45,121 bases of DNA from Acetobacteraceae bacterium (GCA_030037175.1 JASHRV010000036.1:1-45121), one strand, 5' to 3'. Shown: positions 7,765 to 15,832, counted from the stretch's first letter. The notes: generated by a model not told the origin, from the sequence alone. Numbers and translations are program-made.

Positions 7765-9890
7765 TGGAGCTTCTGCAAAGACGGCTTGGTCCGGCCTTTG
7801 CGCTGCTCGGCGCCGGATTGCGGCAACTCGCGCCCTTCGTCGATCTCTGGGTGCGGTTATCGCTTGCGCAGGTCTTCTTCGTTTCCGGCATGCTCAAGCT
7901 CACCCATTGGCAGGATGCGCTTCGTCTCGCCCGCTACGAATATCCCGTGAGCTGGCTCGATCCGCACTCAGCGGCGGTGCTCGGCGTCGGGATCGAGGTG
8001 GCGGGGCCCGTGCTGCTCGCGCTCGGGCTTTTGGTGCGGCCGGCGGCACTGGCGATGCTGCTTCTTTCGCTCGTAATCCAAATCTCCTACCAGCAACTGG
8101 ACGTCAATCTCTTCTGGATCGCCCTCTCCGGCTGGTACCTCGTGCACGGACCGGGTGCACTTTCGTTTGATCGCGCCCTCGCCCAAGGTCTGGCCACGAG
8201 CGCCGTCCCGCTGGCCGCGCCCGCCGTCGCGGCGGGTGCCTGGACCGAGCGCATAGTCGGCCCGTTCTACAGGCTGGCGCTGCGGCTCTGGCTCGCCTTG
8301 GCGCTTGCCGGCTTCGCCTTGCCGGCCGTGCTTTTCCCGGTAACGACATGCGCTACCCTTCCGCGGCTGCTCGCGTGGATCGCCGCCACGCTGCTTGCGC
8401 TTGGGCTTGGAACATCTCTGATCGCCGGCGTGCTGCTAATAGCTTTCTCCGGGATCTGGGCCATGGTGCCGGCGGACGGAGTGACGATCTTCGCCCCTCT
8501 GCTCTTCGCACTGCTCGGCATCGGCGGTGCGGGACGATTCTCGCTCGATGCTCCATTGCGCCGCGCCGTGGAAAAACGCCGATCCCCGCGCGGCGACGAG
8601 CCGCACATCGTCATTGTCGGTGCGGGATTCGCCGGCATGGCCTGCGCGGCTGGGCTGAGGCACGCGCGCGCCCGGGTCACCCTTGTCGATCGGCGGAACT
8701 ACCATCTGTTTCAGCCTCTTCTCTATCAGGTGGCGACCGCGAGCCTTTCGCCCGGCGACATCGCTGCGCCCATCCGTGCCGTCTTTCGCGAGGACGCACG
8801 AATTACCGTCCTTTGCGGCACCGTCTCCGCTGTCGATCCCTCGCGGCGGATGGTGCGCGTCGATGGCAACGAGCTCGCATACGACTATCTGGTGCTCGCG
8901 ACCGGAGCCAGCCACGGCTATTTCGGCAATGAGCATTGGGCGCGATATGCGCCCGGACTCAAAGTGATCGAAGACGCTGTCTCCATTCGCGGCCGTATCC
9001 TGGCCGCCTTCGAACGTGCCGAGGCGAGCCCGGATTCGCGCGAGCGTGCGAAGCTGCTCACCCTTCTCATTTGCGGCGGCGGCCCGACCGGGGTCGAGCT
9101 CGCGGGGGCCATCGCGGAGCTGGCCCGCCACGGACTCACACGCGAATTCCGCCGCTTCGACCCGGCCTCGGCGCGCGTAATCCTGGTGCAGGCGGGCCCC
9201 CGGCTCCTACCTGCCTTTCCCGAGAAACTCTCCATGCGCGCGCGGCTTTCACTCGAGCAGCTGGGCGTGGAAGTTTGGCTCGACAGCCGAGTCGAGGCGG
9301 TCGATCACGAAGGCGCGGTGGTGAATGGAAAGCGCATCGCTGCGGGGATCGTGCTCTGGGCCGCGGGCGTGGTCGCGTCACCGGCGGCATCATGGCTCGG
9401 TCAGCAGCCTGATCCGGCCGGACGTTTGCCGGTCGCGGCCGATCTCTCCGTGCCGGGACTGCCGGACGTCTTCGCAATCGGCGACACCGCCCTCGCCCGC
9501 GCATGGAAAGGCGCGCCGGTGCCGGGCCTCGCCTCGGCCGCCAAGCAGGAGGGCGCCTATGTCGCTGCCGTGCTGCGGGCGCGGCTGAGCTTCTCGCGCG
9601 CACCCCCTCCGTTCCGCTATCGCCATCACGGCAGCCTCGCCACGATTGGAAGAAAGAGCGCGGTGGCCGATTTCGGCTGGATAACGCTCCGCGGTACGCT
9701 AGCGTGGTGGCTATGGGGGGCCGTTCATATTCTTTTTCTCGTCGGACTCAGAAACCGGCTTTCGGTGATCGTAGGCTGGCTTTGGTCCTACCTCACCTAT
9801 CGCGTCGGCGTGCAGCTGATCACAGGCGACGCATCGCGTTCCTATTTCGCAGCTCCGCTTAGCGCTGATCAGGGAGACTCGGCAAAATGA
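7764..9890 (+). CDS. DoxX - type II NADH dehydrogenase (NDH-2-like) fusion
   Basis: A 708-residue protein joining a second DoxX domain (about residues 20-140) and further membrane segments (about 168-258) to a complete two-dinucleotide-fold flavoprotein (about 280-600). The flavoprotein has VGAGFAGMA (FAD, residues 285-293), NYHLFQPLLYQVATASLSP typical of NDH-2, the second GGGPTGVELAG fold (438-448, NADH) and the FAIGDTA block (570-576) that closes the FAD site. Hydrophobic C-terminal segments around residues 640-675 should anchor it. It probably passes electrons from NAD(P)H to quinone or to a DoxX-bound partner; the fusion suggests direct coupling. Starts by one-base overlap with doxX and ends overlapping the regulator ATG by four bases. 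Confidence 0.88.
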   Translation: MELLQRRLGPAFALLGAGLRQLAPFVDLWVRLSLAQVFFVSGMLKLTHWQDALRLARYEYPVSWLDPHSAAVLGVGIEVAGPVLLALGLLVRPAALAMLLLSLVIQISYQQLDVNLFWIALSGWYLVHGPGALSFDRALAQGLATSAVPLAAPAVAAGAWTERIVGPFYRLALRLWLALALAGFALPAVLFPVTTCATLPRLLAWIAATLLALGLGTSLIAGVLLIAFSGIWAMVPADGVTIFAPLLFALLGIGGAGRFSLDAPLRRAVEKRRSPRGDEPHIVIVGAGFAGMACAAGLRHARARVTLVDRRNYHLFQPLLYQVATASLSPGDIAAPIRAVFREDARITVLCGTVSAVDPSRRMVRVDGNELAYDYLVLATGASHGYFGNEHWARYAPGLKVIEDAVSIRGRILAAFERAEASPDSRERAKLLTLLICGGGPTGVELAGAIAELARHGLTREFRRFDPASARVILVQAGPRLLPAFPEKLSMRARLSLEQLGVEVWLDSRVEAVDHEGAVVNGKRIAAGIVLWAAGVVASPAASWLGQQPDPAGRLPVAADLSVPGLPDVFAIGDTALARAWKGAPVPGLASAAKQEGAYVAAVLRARLSFSRAPPPFRYRHHGSLATIGRKSAVADFGWITLRGTLAWWLWGAVHILFLVGLRNRLSVIVGWLWSYLTYRVGVQLITGDASRSYFAAPLSADQGDSAK

Positions 9891-10612
9891 CCTACAAAGT
9901 TCTGGTCATAGAAGATCACCGGGAAATCGCCGAACTGGTCAAGCTTCATCTCAAGGACATTGATTGCCGGGTGAAGCTCGCCTTCGATGGCCCCTCGGGC
10001 CTTGCCGATGCCGAGGCAAACAAGTACGATCTCATCATTCTCGATCTCATGCTGCCGGGTGAGAGCGGACTTGAGATCTGCCGCCGCCTGCGGGGCCGCG
10101 GCGACTACACGCCAATTCTGATGCTCACATCGCGCTCCACCGAGCTCGATCGCGTTCTCGGGCTTGAAATGGGCGCCGACGACTATCTGACGAAACCTTT
10201 CAGCGTCATGGAGCTGCTCGCGCGGGTCAAGGCTATCTTCCGGCGCGTCAAGGCAATCACGACCGGCAGCGTGAATGCGACCACGGTCGTGCGTGTGGGC
10301 GATATGACGATCGATGCCGATCAGCGTTCCGTGGCGGTGCGCGGAAGATCCGTCGAGCTCACAGCCCGGGAATTCGATCTTCTTCTCCATCTCGCGCGCA
10401 ATCCCGGGCGGGTCTATACGCGCGAACAGCTCCTGGATTTCGTCTGGGGATACAATCACAGCGGCTACCAGCACACGGTGAACTCGCATATCAACCGGCT
10501 TCGCAGCAAGATCGAGGACGATCCTGCAAACCCTGTCTATGTCCGCACGGTATGGGGCGTGGGCTATAAATTCTCCGAGGCCATCGGCAACGCCGCGGGA
10601 CGCAATCCCTAA
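9887..10612 (+). CDS. OmpR/PhoB family DNA-binding response regulator
   Basis: A 241-residue two-domain regulator. The receiver domain (residues 1-120) has the acidic pair at Glu9/Asp10, phosphoacceptor Asp53 (LILDLMLPG), and the conserved Lys in GADDYLTKPF. A winged-helix output domain follows (about 140-235) with ELTAREFDLLLHLARNPG and the VRTVWGVGYKF ending. The ATG overlaps the end of the flavoprotein gene in ATGA, and the kinase gene starts four bases after its stop, so all four genes form one operon. Target sites are unknown; the 6-5-6 direct repeats before doxX and bufA are candidates. Confidence 0.93.
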   Translation: MTYKVLVIEDHREIAELVKLHLKDIDCRVKLAFDGPSGLADAEANKYDLIILDLMLPGESGLEICRRLRGRGDYTPILMLTSRSTELDRVLGLEMGADDYLTKPFSVMELLARVKAIFRRVKAITTGSVNATTVVRVGDMTIDADQRSVAVRGRSVELTAREFDLLLHLARNPGRVYTREQLLDFVWGYNHSGYQHTVNSHINRLRSKIEDDPANPVYVRTVWGVGYKFSEAIGNAAGRNP

Positions 10613-10616
10613 ACCT

Positions 10617-12092
10617 GTGAAAACCCTGCACGGCAAGCTCTTTCTCCTCGTCGCGCTGCTTGTCTTCGCGCTCGGCGCGCTCGCACTTTTCCTTCAGGCG
10701 CGCTCATTCCGGAGCTACGAACTCGCGATGACCCAGGCGTTGAACGAAAGTCTCGCACGAAGTCTGGTGGACGAATATTTTTCAGATTTCGCCTCTCGGC
10801 CCGAGACTGGACGCAACATTGAAGCGAAGTTCCATCGGCTGATGACCGTCAATCCCGATATCGAGCTTTATCTCGTCACGCCGAACGGCCGGCTCACTGC
10901 GTACACGGCACCGCCGAGCGAGATTCGACGACAACGGATCGATGTCCGTCCGCTTGTAGAGTTCCTCTCTGGACGCTCCGCCTTTCCCGCCTTTGCCGAC
11001 GACCCGAAGAGCCCAGGCCGGCAGAAGATTTTCTCGGCGGCCTGGCTCGACCCCGAGAGGCACGAATCGGGGTTTCTCTATGTCATCCTCGGTGGCGCTG
11101 AATATGACGCGGTCGCGCACCGATTCCAGGGCGGGTTCCTTCTGCATGGCGCCTTGACCGTGCTCGGGATCGGAGTCGTGGCAGCGCTGATCGCGGCGTT
11201 CTTCGTGCTGACGACTCTGACCGCCCGTCTGCGCCGGCTCGCGCGCTCAATGGATGCATTTCGGGCAAGCCAGTTCCGCGAGCCTGTCCCGGTCTCGGTC
11301 ACCGCAGAGTCCGGCGGTGATGAACTCGATCGATTGGCCCGCACCTATAACGGAATGGTCGTCCATATCCAGATGCAGATAGAGGAAATCGCCAGAACCA
11401 ACGCGGCGCGGCGCGAGCTGATCGCCAGCGTCTCACACGACCTGCGCACACCTTTGGCATCTTTGCGCGGCTATCTCGAAACGCTGGTGATGAAAGAGAA
11501 CCTGCCGGCGCAGGACCGCCGCGCCTATCTCGAGATCGCGTTTCGCCAGAGCGAGACTTTGAACCGCCTGATCGAGGAGCTGTTCGAGCTCGCGAAGCTC
11601 GAGGAGATCGAAGCCCGCATTGCCAAGGAGCCGCTGCAGCTTTCCGAGCTCGTTCAGGACGTGCTGCAGAAATTCAGGCTCGTGGCGCAGCAGAAGAAAA
11701 TCGCTCTCGAAGGAGAATTCATGCCGGCGGCCCCGCTCGTCCAAGGCGATGTCGCCACGCTCGAGCGGATGCTCGACAACCTGCTCGAGAACGCCATTCG
11801 TCATACGGACACGGGTGGACGGATCATCGTCAGCGTCGCGATGCAAGCAGGCCAGGTACGGCTCGAAGTAGCCGACACCGGCAGCGGCATTCCTGCCGAA
11901 GACCTCCCACATATCTTCGAGCGCTTCTATCGCGTGGACAGGGCACGCAATGCCGGCGCGAGCGGGTCGGGGCTCGGCCTTGCTATCGCCAAGCGGATCG
12001 TCGAGCTGCACGGAGGCACCATATCGGTCCGGAGCGAACTCGGCATCGGCACCTGCCTCATTGTTGATCTGCCGATCATTCCGCCTGCATGA
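10617..12092 (+). CDS. Sensor histidine kinase
   Basis: A 491-residue membrane kinase starting with GTG at 10617 (VKTLHGKLFLL), four bases after the regulator stop. Layout: membrane segment 1 (about 7-26), periplasmic sensor region (about 30-170), membrane segment 2 (about 175-200), HAMP linker, HisKA with phosphoacceptor His274 in SVSHDLRTPL, and an ATPase domain with NLLENAIRHT, ADTGSGIP and GSGLGLAIAK. It phosphorylates the preceding regulator. The periplasmic signal is not recognisable; no His/Met-rich copper site stands out. It ends 13 bases from the convergent bufC stop. Confidence 0.93.
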   Translation: MKTLHGKLFLLVALLVFALGALALFLQARSFRSYELAMTQALNESLARSLVDEYFSDFASRPETGRNIEAKFHRLMTVNPDIELYLVTPNGRLTAYTAPPSEIRRQRIDVRPLVEFLSGRSAFPAFADDPKSPGRQKIFSAAWLDPERHESGFLYVILGGAEYDAVAHRFQGGFLLHGALTVLGIGVVAALIAAFFVLTTLTARLRRLARSMDAFRASQFREPVPVSVTAESGGDELDRLARTYNGMVVHIQMQIEEIARTNAARRELIASVSHDLRTPLASLRGYLETLVMKENLPAQDRRAYLEIAFRQSETLNRLIEELFELAKLEEIEARIAKEPLQLSELVQDVLQKFRLVAQQKKIALEGEFMPAAPLVQGDVATLERMLDNLLENAIRHTDTGGRIIVSVAMQAGQVRLEVADTGSGIPAEDLPHIFERFYRVDRARNAGASGSGLGLAIAKRIVELHGGTISVRSELGIGTCLIVDLPIIPPA

Positions 12093-12105
12093 CGCTTTCC
12101 GCGGG

Positions 12106-12873
12106 TCAAGGAGTTTCGCGAAGGCCGACGATAAGCCCTTCGGCGAAAAGAGCGGCGAGCGCGCCCGGCAGATCGAAAGCGGGGTCGACTGCGAGCGCCG
12201 CCCCGGCCGCTTGGCCGAGCCTGGCGCCATCTGCGATCGCTGCGCGGAGGATCCAGCTTGCTTCCGGGAGGCGGGCGATGAAAAGCCCGTCGGCACCACG
12301 AACCTGGAGGTGGACGGCGCCGGTGTCGATGGTGATCGTTTCGGGAACAGAACCGGGCCGGTGTTGCTGCCAGATGACATCAACCGGATAGGCCGAACGA
12401 AGGAATCGTGTTGCTGGGTCCACCGCCAGAGGCCGCTCGGCGGGATCGCCGGCAAGCCCGGCGAGGGTCGCGAGCGGAATCGGCCGGCCGCGCTCGGCGC
12501 GGATGACGCGCCCTATGGCCCATTCCAGTTTTGCGACATCGCCGAGATAGGGAAGACCGGCGCAGGCAGGGAAGGACGCAAGGAACTCAGGAAACGTGGC
12601 GCCGTATTCCGAAAGGCAGGGTTCAGCTGGCAGATTGTCGCGAATGAAGCTGTTGGCAGCGTAGGAAAAGAACCGCGGCCCGGTGAGCGCGCATGCAATA
12701 GGAAACGAGGCCATCAGCGCCGCTTCGAGCGTGATCAGCGCATTGTTGCGATAGATCGCAAGCCGCGCCGCGGGGGCCAGCCCGTCGTGTTCGATCAATT
12801 CGGCGAGAGCATCAGGCGGACCGCCACGAATGAAGCTGCAAACAGCGGACTGCACCTCAGAAAGCTTCGGCAT
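12106..12873 (-). CDS. bufC: DUF2063 family bufferin maturation partner BufC
   Basis: A 255-residue protein of the DUF2063 putative DNA-binding-domain family, the usual partner of DUF692 enzymes. Recognisable parts are the N-terminal helix region with RLAIYRNNALITLEAAL (about residues 33-50), then FIRDNLPAEPCLSEYG and LGDVAKLEWA. In characterised systems such partners recruit the precursor peptide to the iron-dependent DUF692 enzyme; DNA binding is not expected here. The ATG at 12873 lies inside the 3' end of bufB (17-base overlap), and an in-frame ATG at 12885 is possible. It is the last gene of bufABC. Confidence 0.85.
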   Translation of the reverse strand: MPKLSEVQSAVCSFIRGGPPDALAELIEHDGLAPAARLAIYRNNALITLEAALMASFPIACALTGPRFFSYAANSFIRDNLPAEPCLSEYGATFPEFLASFPACAGLPYLGDVAKLEWAIGRVIRAERGRPIPLATLAGLAGDPAERPLAVDPATRFLRSAYPVDVIWQQHRPGSVPETITIDTGAVHLQVRGADGLFIARLPEASWILRAAIADGARLGQAAGAALAVDPAFDLPGALAALFAEGLIVGLRETP

Positions 12874-13744
12874 CGCACCACCCATCGGCGCCCGCCAGAA
12901 CGTCCCGCGCCTTGGAGGCTTCTTCCAGCAAAACATCGAGCGGCGGCAGGTCCGCATCCCATTCGATAAGCGTCGGCGGTGCGCCGAGACGCTTCGCGCC
13001 ATCGGCGAAAAGCGCCCAGACATCGTCAGGAACGCGCGAGGCGTGATCGTCGATGAGGATGGTGCGATCACCGACGCGCCTGACGGTATGGCCAGCGAGA
13101 TGGATCTCGCCCACGGAAGCAGCCGGCAATGCGTCAAGATACGCAATCGGATCGATATCGATATTGCCGGCGCTGACATGGATGTTGGAAACGTCGCAGA
13201 GCAGGCCGCATCCGGTCCGCTGGACCATTTCGGCGAGGAATTCCGGCTCGTCCATCGTCGCGTGACGGAAGCGAAGGTACCGCGCCGGGTTTTCGACCAA
13301 AATCGTCCGCCCCAGCGCTTCCTGCGTTTGATGGATGTGCGCCGACACGATACCCAATGTCTCCTCCGTGTAGGGCAGTGGCAACAGATCGTTGAGATGC
13401 GCACCCTCGGTCGCGGTCCAGGCCAGGTGCTCGGAGACGAGAAAGGGATCGAGACGATCGACCAACGATTTCAACCGGAGGAGATGGTCCTTGTCGATGG
13501 GTCCGGCGCTACCGAGGGAAAGGGCGACCCCATGCAGCGATAACGGATAATGCGCCCGCACGGCGGTGAGCGATGCGAGCGCAGCGGCATGGTGCATGTA
13601 ATTCTCTGGATGCACCTCGAGCCAGTCGATGTCCGGACGGCGCGCCAGTATTTCGCCGATGTGAGCGGAGCGGAGCCCGAGGCCCACGCTCGAGGGGTGT
13701 CGCTCGTGGCGCGCGGTACGTGGCGGTGCCGTCCGGACTGTCAT
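12857..13744 (-). CDS. bufB: DUF692 (MNIO) multinuclear iron oxidase, bufferin-modifying BufB
   Basis: A 295-residue TIM-barrel enzyme of the DUF692/MbnB-TglH (MNIO) family. The metal-site blocks are in order: WLEVHPENY (about 41-49), SLHGVALSLGS, SEHLAW, VENPARY, LLCDVSNIHV, EIHLAGH, DDH and TLIEWDADLP. Family members use a di- or tri-iron centre and O2 to rearrange cysteines in a precursor peptide, giving thiooxazole-type residues in bufferins. The ATG at 13744 has an AGGAG site eight bases upstream. It follows bufA by 45 bases and overlaps bufC, which is the canonical bufABC order. Confidence 0.93.
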   Translation of the reverse strand: MTVRTAPPRTARHERHPSSVGLGLRSAHIGEILARRPDIDWLEVHPENYMHHAAALASLTAVRAHYPLSLHGVALSLGSAGPIDKDHLLRLKSLVDRLDPFLVSEHLAWTATEGAHLNDLLPLPYTEETLGIVSAHIHQTQEALGRTILVENPARYLRFRHATMDEPEFLAEMVQRTGCGLLCDVSNIHVSAGNIDIDPIAYLDALPAASVGEIHLAGHTVRRVGDRTILIDDHASRVPDDVWALFADGAKRLGAPPTLIEWDADLPPLDVLLEEASKARDVLAGADGWCDAEAF

Positions 13745-13789
13745 GGCAATGCTCCTGCGGGATCGGTCAGGTTTGCGGCTGAACCGGCG

Positions 13790-14071
13790 TCAGCGTCCGC
13801 TGCCCGTCTGGTTGATGGCGCTGGGCTGGAGGCTTCCGCCGATGATCCTGGCGCAGGTTCCGGCTGGGACGTAAAGCCACGACTGCGGATCTCCCGCGCG
13901 GGTGCTTTGTCCGGCGCAGGAATGGGTTGCGGTCTGGCAGTCGTTCGCGTGCGCCGCGGCAATCCCGTAGCACCTGTCATAGTGAAAAGACGGCACGGGC
14001 GCGGGTGCGGCGATTGCCGGCACCGCTGCGGCAGTCATCAAGGCCGTGGCCACGAGGCGGGAGACGTTCAT
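13790..14071 (-). CDS. bufA: Bufferin precursor (DUF2282 family) BufA
   Basis: A 93-residue precursor with a signal peptide (about residues 1-22, cleavage near AIAA/PAP) and a four-cysteine core: Cys34 in RCYGIA, Cys45 in NDC, Cys52 in HSCAGQS and Cys73 in AGTC. This matches the DUF2282 bufferin-1 pattern; in studied members the central cysteines are converted by the MNIO enzyme into copper-binding heterocycles and the product is exported to the periplasm to buffer copper. The ATG at 14071 has an AGGAAG ribosome site. The tail after residue 80 (LQPSAINQTGSGR) runs past the usual KGTC-like end. Modification is inferred from family and operon. Confidence 0.9.
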   Translation of the reverse strand: MNVSRLVATALMTAAAVPAIAAPAPVPSFHYDRCYGIAAAHANDCQTATHSCAGQSTRAGDPQSWLYVPAGTCARIIGGSLQPSAINQTGSGR

Positions 14072-14099
14072 CGGACTTCCTTTCCATGCTGCAATCGCT

Positions 14100-14118
14100 G
14101 CCCCGGCCAGACCGGGGC
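14100..14118 (-). promoter_or_regulatory. 5' leader hairpin upstream of bufA
   Basis: GCCCCGG and CCGGGGC form a perfect seven-pair stem with a CCAGA loop, 28 bases before the bufA ATG. If bufA is transcribed from the region near 14150-14190, this lies in the leader and could influence stability or translation. Alternatively it could be part of an operator. Another short palindrome, GGATCG/CGATCC, is at 14181-14196. Confidence 0.4.
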
Positions 14119-14197
14119 TCGCGCTTGTCGCTCACCGCTTGTTGCGGAACGACATGGAACGGATAGCAGCGCGAAAATGAGGATCGGTGTCGATCCG

Positions 14198-14214
14198 ATC
14201 ACGTTTCTATCACG
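14198..14214 (-). promoter_or_regulatory. Candidate response-regulator box upstream of bufA (CGTGAT-N5-CGTGAT)
   Basis: Read toward bufA, two perfect CGTGAT hexamers are separated by AGAAA, giving the 11-base periodicity of OmpR/PhoB-family operators. It lies about 127 bases before the bufA start. A related repeat in the same orientation relative to its gene precedes doxX. A perfect 6-5-6 repeat is not rare genome-wide, so the evidence is position and resemblance only. Confidence 0.4.
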
Positions 14215-14220
14215 CGCTCA

Positions 14221-14250
14221 GCCGCCTCCGGTTGAAAGGCGCGAGGCGGC
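14221..14250 (-). terminator. Stem-loop 3' of the small secreted protein gene
   Basis: GCCGCCTC (14221-14228) and GAGGCGGC (14243-14250) form a perfect eight-pair stem, 21 bases beyond the stop of the 14272-14619 gene on the minus strand. No U-rich run follows, so it may be an inefficient or RNA-stabilising terminator separating that gene from bufA. Confidence 0.4.
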
Positions 14251-14271
14251 TTGCCCGAAGACGAGCCCCGC

Positions 14272-14619
14272 TTATTTGCAGTCAGTCAGGCTCGCGTCGC
14301 GGATCTCGAAGCTCATCTCCTTGGTCAGGTTGACGCCGTGCAGGAGGCAGGTTCGTCCATTCTTATCGACCAGCTTCACGTCGTAGATCCCGGGATTCAA
14401 ACCCGTCAGCGTCAGACGCTCGCCGAAATCCAGCTCCTTGTCGTCGTCGTTCAGCGCCTGATTCGGCCCCCATTGGGTGCCGCCGGCCGGCGCCAGATAG
14501 ACGCCGGTGAAAGTCGTCGTCGCCGTCAGGTTGTACGCGAAGTAATTCGGCGCCGCTGCGGCCGAGATACCGCCCGCCAACAGCACGGCAGCGCAAACCG
14601 AAAATGCCGGGAGCCTCAT
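14272..14619 (-). CDS. Small secreted protein of unknown function
   Basis: A 115-residue protein with a clear signal peptide (about residues 1-23, MRLPAFSV then a hydrophobic run ending AAAA) and a mature part of about 92 residues rich in beta-type sequence (YNLTATTTFTGVYLAP, LTLTGLNPGIYDVKLVD). Two mature cysteines (in RTCLLHG and the final DCK) could form a disulfide. The ATG at 14619 follows an AGGAGGAAG ribosome site. I do not recognise the family. It lies directly upstream of bufA on the same strand, but a 200-base gap with a hairpin suggests separate transcription. Probably periplasmic. Confidence 0.75.
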   Translation of the reverse strand: MRLPAFSVCAAVLLAGGISAAAAPNYFAYNLTATTTFTGVYLAPAGGTQWGPNQALNDDDKELDFGERLTLTGLNPGIYDVKLVDKNGRTCLLHGVNLTKEMSFEIRDASLTDCK

Positions 14620-14733
14620 CGACCTTCCTCCTCGTTCTCTGTTTGGCGGCCAGATTACCGCTCGGAAAACGAAATGGAAACTGCCTTGGATCCGTTCGTC
14701 AGCCGGCAGGGCCGCGTCCCCCGGCTCCATCAC

Positions 14734-15123
14734 TCAAAGCGCCGCCAGCAGCGTATGGCCGAGATACAGCACCAGGGCAATTCCCAACACCACCATCAGC
14801 GCCGCCAGCGCCAGATCCACATGCGCGCCCTCGGCGCTGGGCTCCGCGCTGTCGATCGCGCGTTCGGTGCGAATGAAGCGGATTGCCGCGATCGCCACCA
14901 TCACCGTGCCGGCGACAATGAGGACGACCCCGGCGACCCCGCCGAACCCGCCACCCGGCACCGCCATCATGCGCCCGCTGCCGGCCAAGGATTGCGCGGC
15001 GATCTTCAGGAAAAGATTGAACCGCGCCACCAGGAAGCCGAACGCCATGACCGCGATCGCGGTCCGCACCCAGGCGAGGAATGTCCGCTCGTTCGCCGCG
15101 TGATCGGAGAAATTGCGGATCAT
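14734..15123 (-). CDS. DUF202/YidH family membrane protein
   Basis: A 129-residue membrane protein opening with the DUF202 signature NERTFLAWVRTAIAVMAFGF (about residues 11-30), followed by a glycine-rich loop and two more membrane segments (about 65-82 and 105-127). Function of the family is unknown. The start at 15123 is placed by the signature; the ribosome site is weak (GGGGCGG). It follows the SDR gene by 19 bases and is probably cotranscribed. Confidence 0.82.
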   Translation of the reverse strand: MIRNFSDHAANERTFLAWVRTAIAVMAFGFLVARFNLFLKIAAQSLAGSGRMMAVPGGGFGGVAGVVLIVAGTVMVAIAAIRFIRTERAIDSAEPSAEGAHVDLALAALMVVLGIALVLYLGHTLLAAL

Positions 15124-15142
15124 TGCCGCCCCGGCCGCACCC

Positions 15143-15832
15143 TCACCAGGGCACGGTCTCGCCCTTGTAATTGAGGAAAGCGAGGCCCGGCGTGCCGCGT
15201 CGCGCGGTGATGACATCGGCGATGCCGCGCGTGCTCGTGTCCACATCGAGCGTCGCGTTCGGCCCGCCCATATCGGTGCGCACCCACCCGGGCGCGATCA
15301 CGAGCAGCGTGCGGGATGTGTCGCGGGCCGCAAAATTGCGCATGAGCATGTTCAGCGCTGCCTTGCTCGCACGATAGACCTCCCACGTGCCGGTCCTGTT
15401 GTTGGCGATGCTGCCGAGGCCCGAGGACATCACCGCAATCACGCCGTCGGGTCGCACGAGGTCGTTCAGGGCCTCGATCGTGCGCATCGGACCATATGCA
15501 TTGGTCAGCATCACATGAGCGAATTCCCTCGCGCTGGTCGCGGCGAGACGCTCGTCCGCGCCGTGAGCGATTCCGGCATTGATGAAAAGAAGATCGAGCC
15601 GCCGGTCCGAAAGGCGCTCGCGCAGCTCCACGATTTCGTCATCCACGACGACATCGAGCGGCTCGACCATCAGCTGCCTCGGATAGGCTGCGGAAAGCTC
15701 CTCCATGTCCGGCGGCGGATTCTCACCGCGCACGGTTGCGATCACGTGCCATTCACGCGCCAGGAATTCACGCGCCAGGCCGAGACCGAGGCCGCGAGAC
15801 GCGCCGGCAATCAGGGCATGAAGCTCGGGCAT
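15143..15832 (-). CDS. Short-chain dehydrogenase/reductase (SDR)
   Basis: A 229-residue classical SDR, slightly short for the family. The cofactor motif GASRGLG is at residues 10-16, the structural NAG at 85-87, catalytic Ser in SSGLGS (about 136-141), and the Tyr153-x3-Lys157 pair in VYRASKAAL. The GxxxGxG pattern with a nearby Arg35 suggests NADP(H). The substrate is unknown. A palindrome of operator type lies 41 bases upstream. Confidence 0.88.
   Translation of the reverse strand: MPELHALIAGASRGLGLGLAREFLAREWHVIATVRGENPPPDMEELSAAYPRQLMVEPLDVVVDDEIVELRERLSDRRLDLLFINAGIAHGADERLAATSAREFAHVMLTNAYGPMRTIEALNDLVRPDGVIAVMSSGLGSIANNRTGTWEVYRASKAALNMLMRNFAARDTSRTLLVIAPGWVRTDMGGPNATLDVDTSTRGIADVITARRGTPGLAFLNYKGETVPW

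Noticed and set aside
12106-12873. DNA-binding transcription factor role for the DUF2063 protein
   Set aside because: The family label mentions DNA binding, but its fixed position after a DUF692 enzyme and precursor supports a peptide-recruiting partner.
13550-14386. Plus-strand open frame across bufA and the 5' part of bufB
   Set aside because: Composition is that of a shadow frame, while the minus strand carries DUF2282 and DUF692 signatures with ribosome sites.
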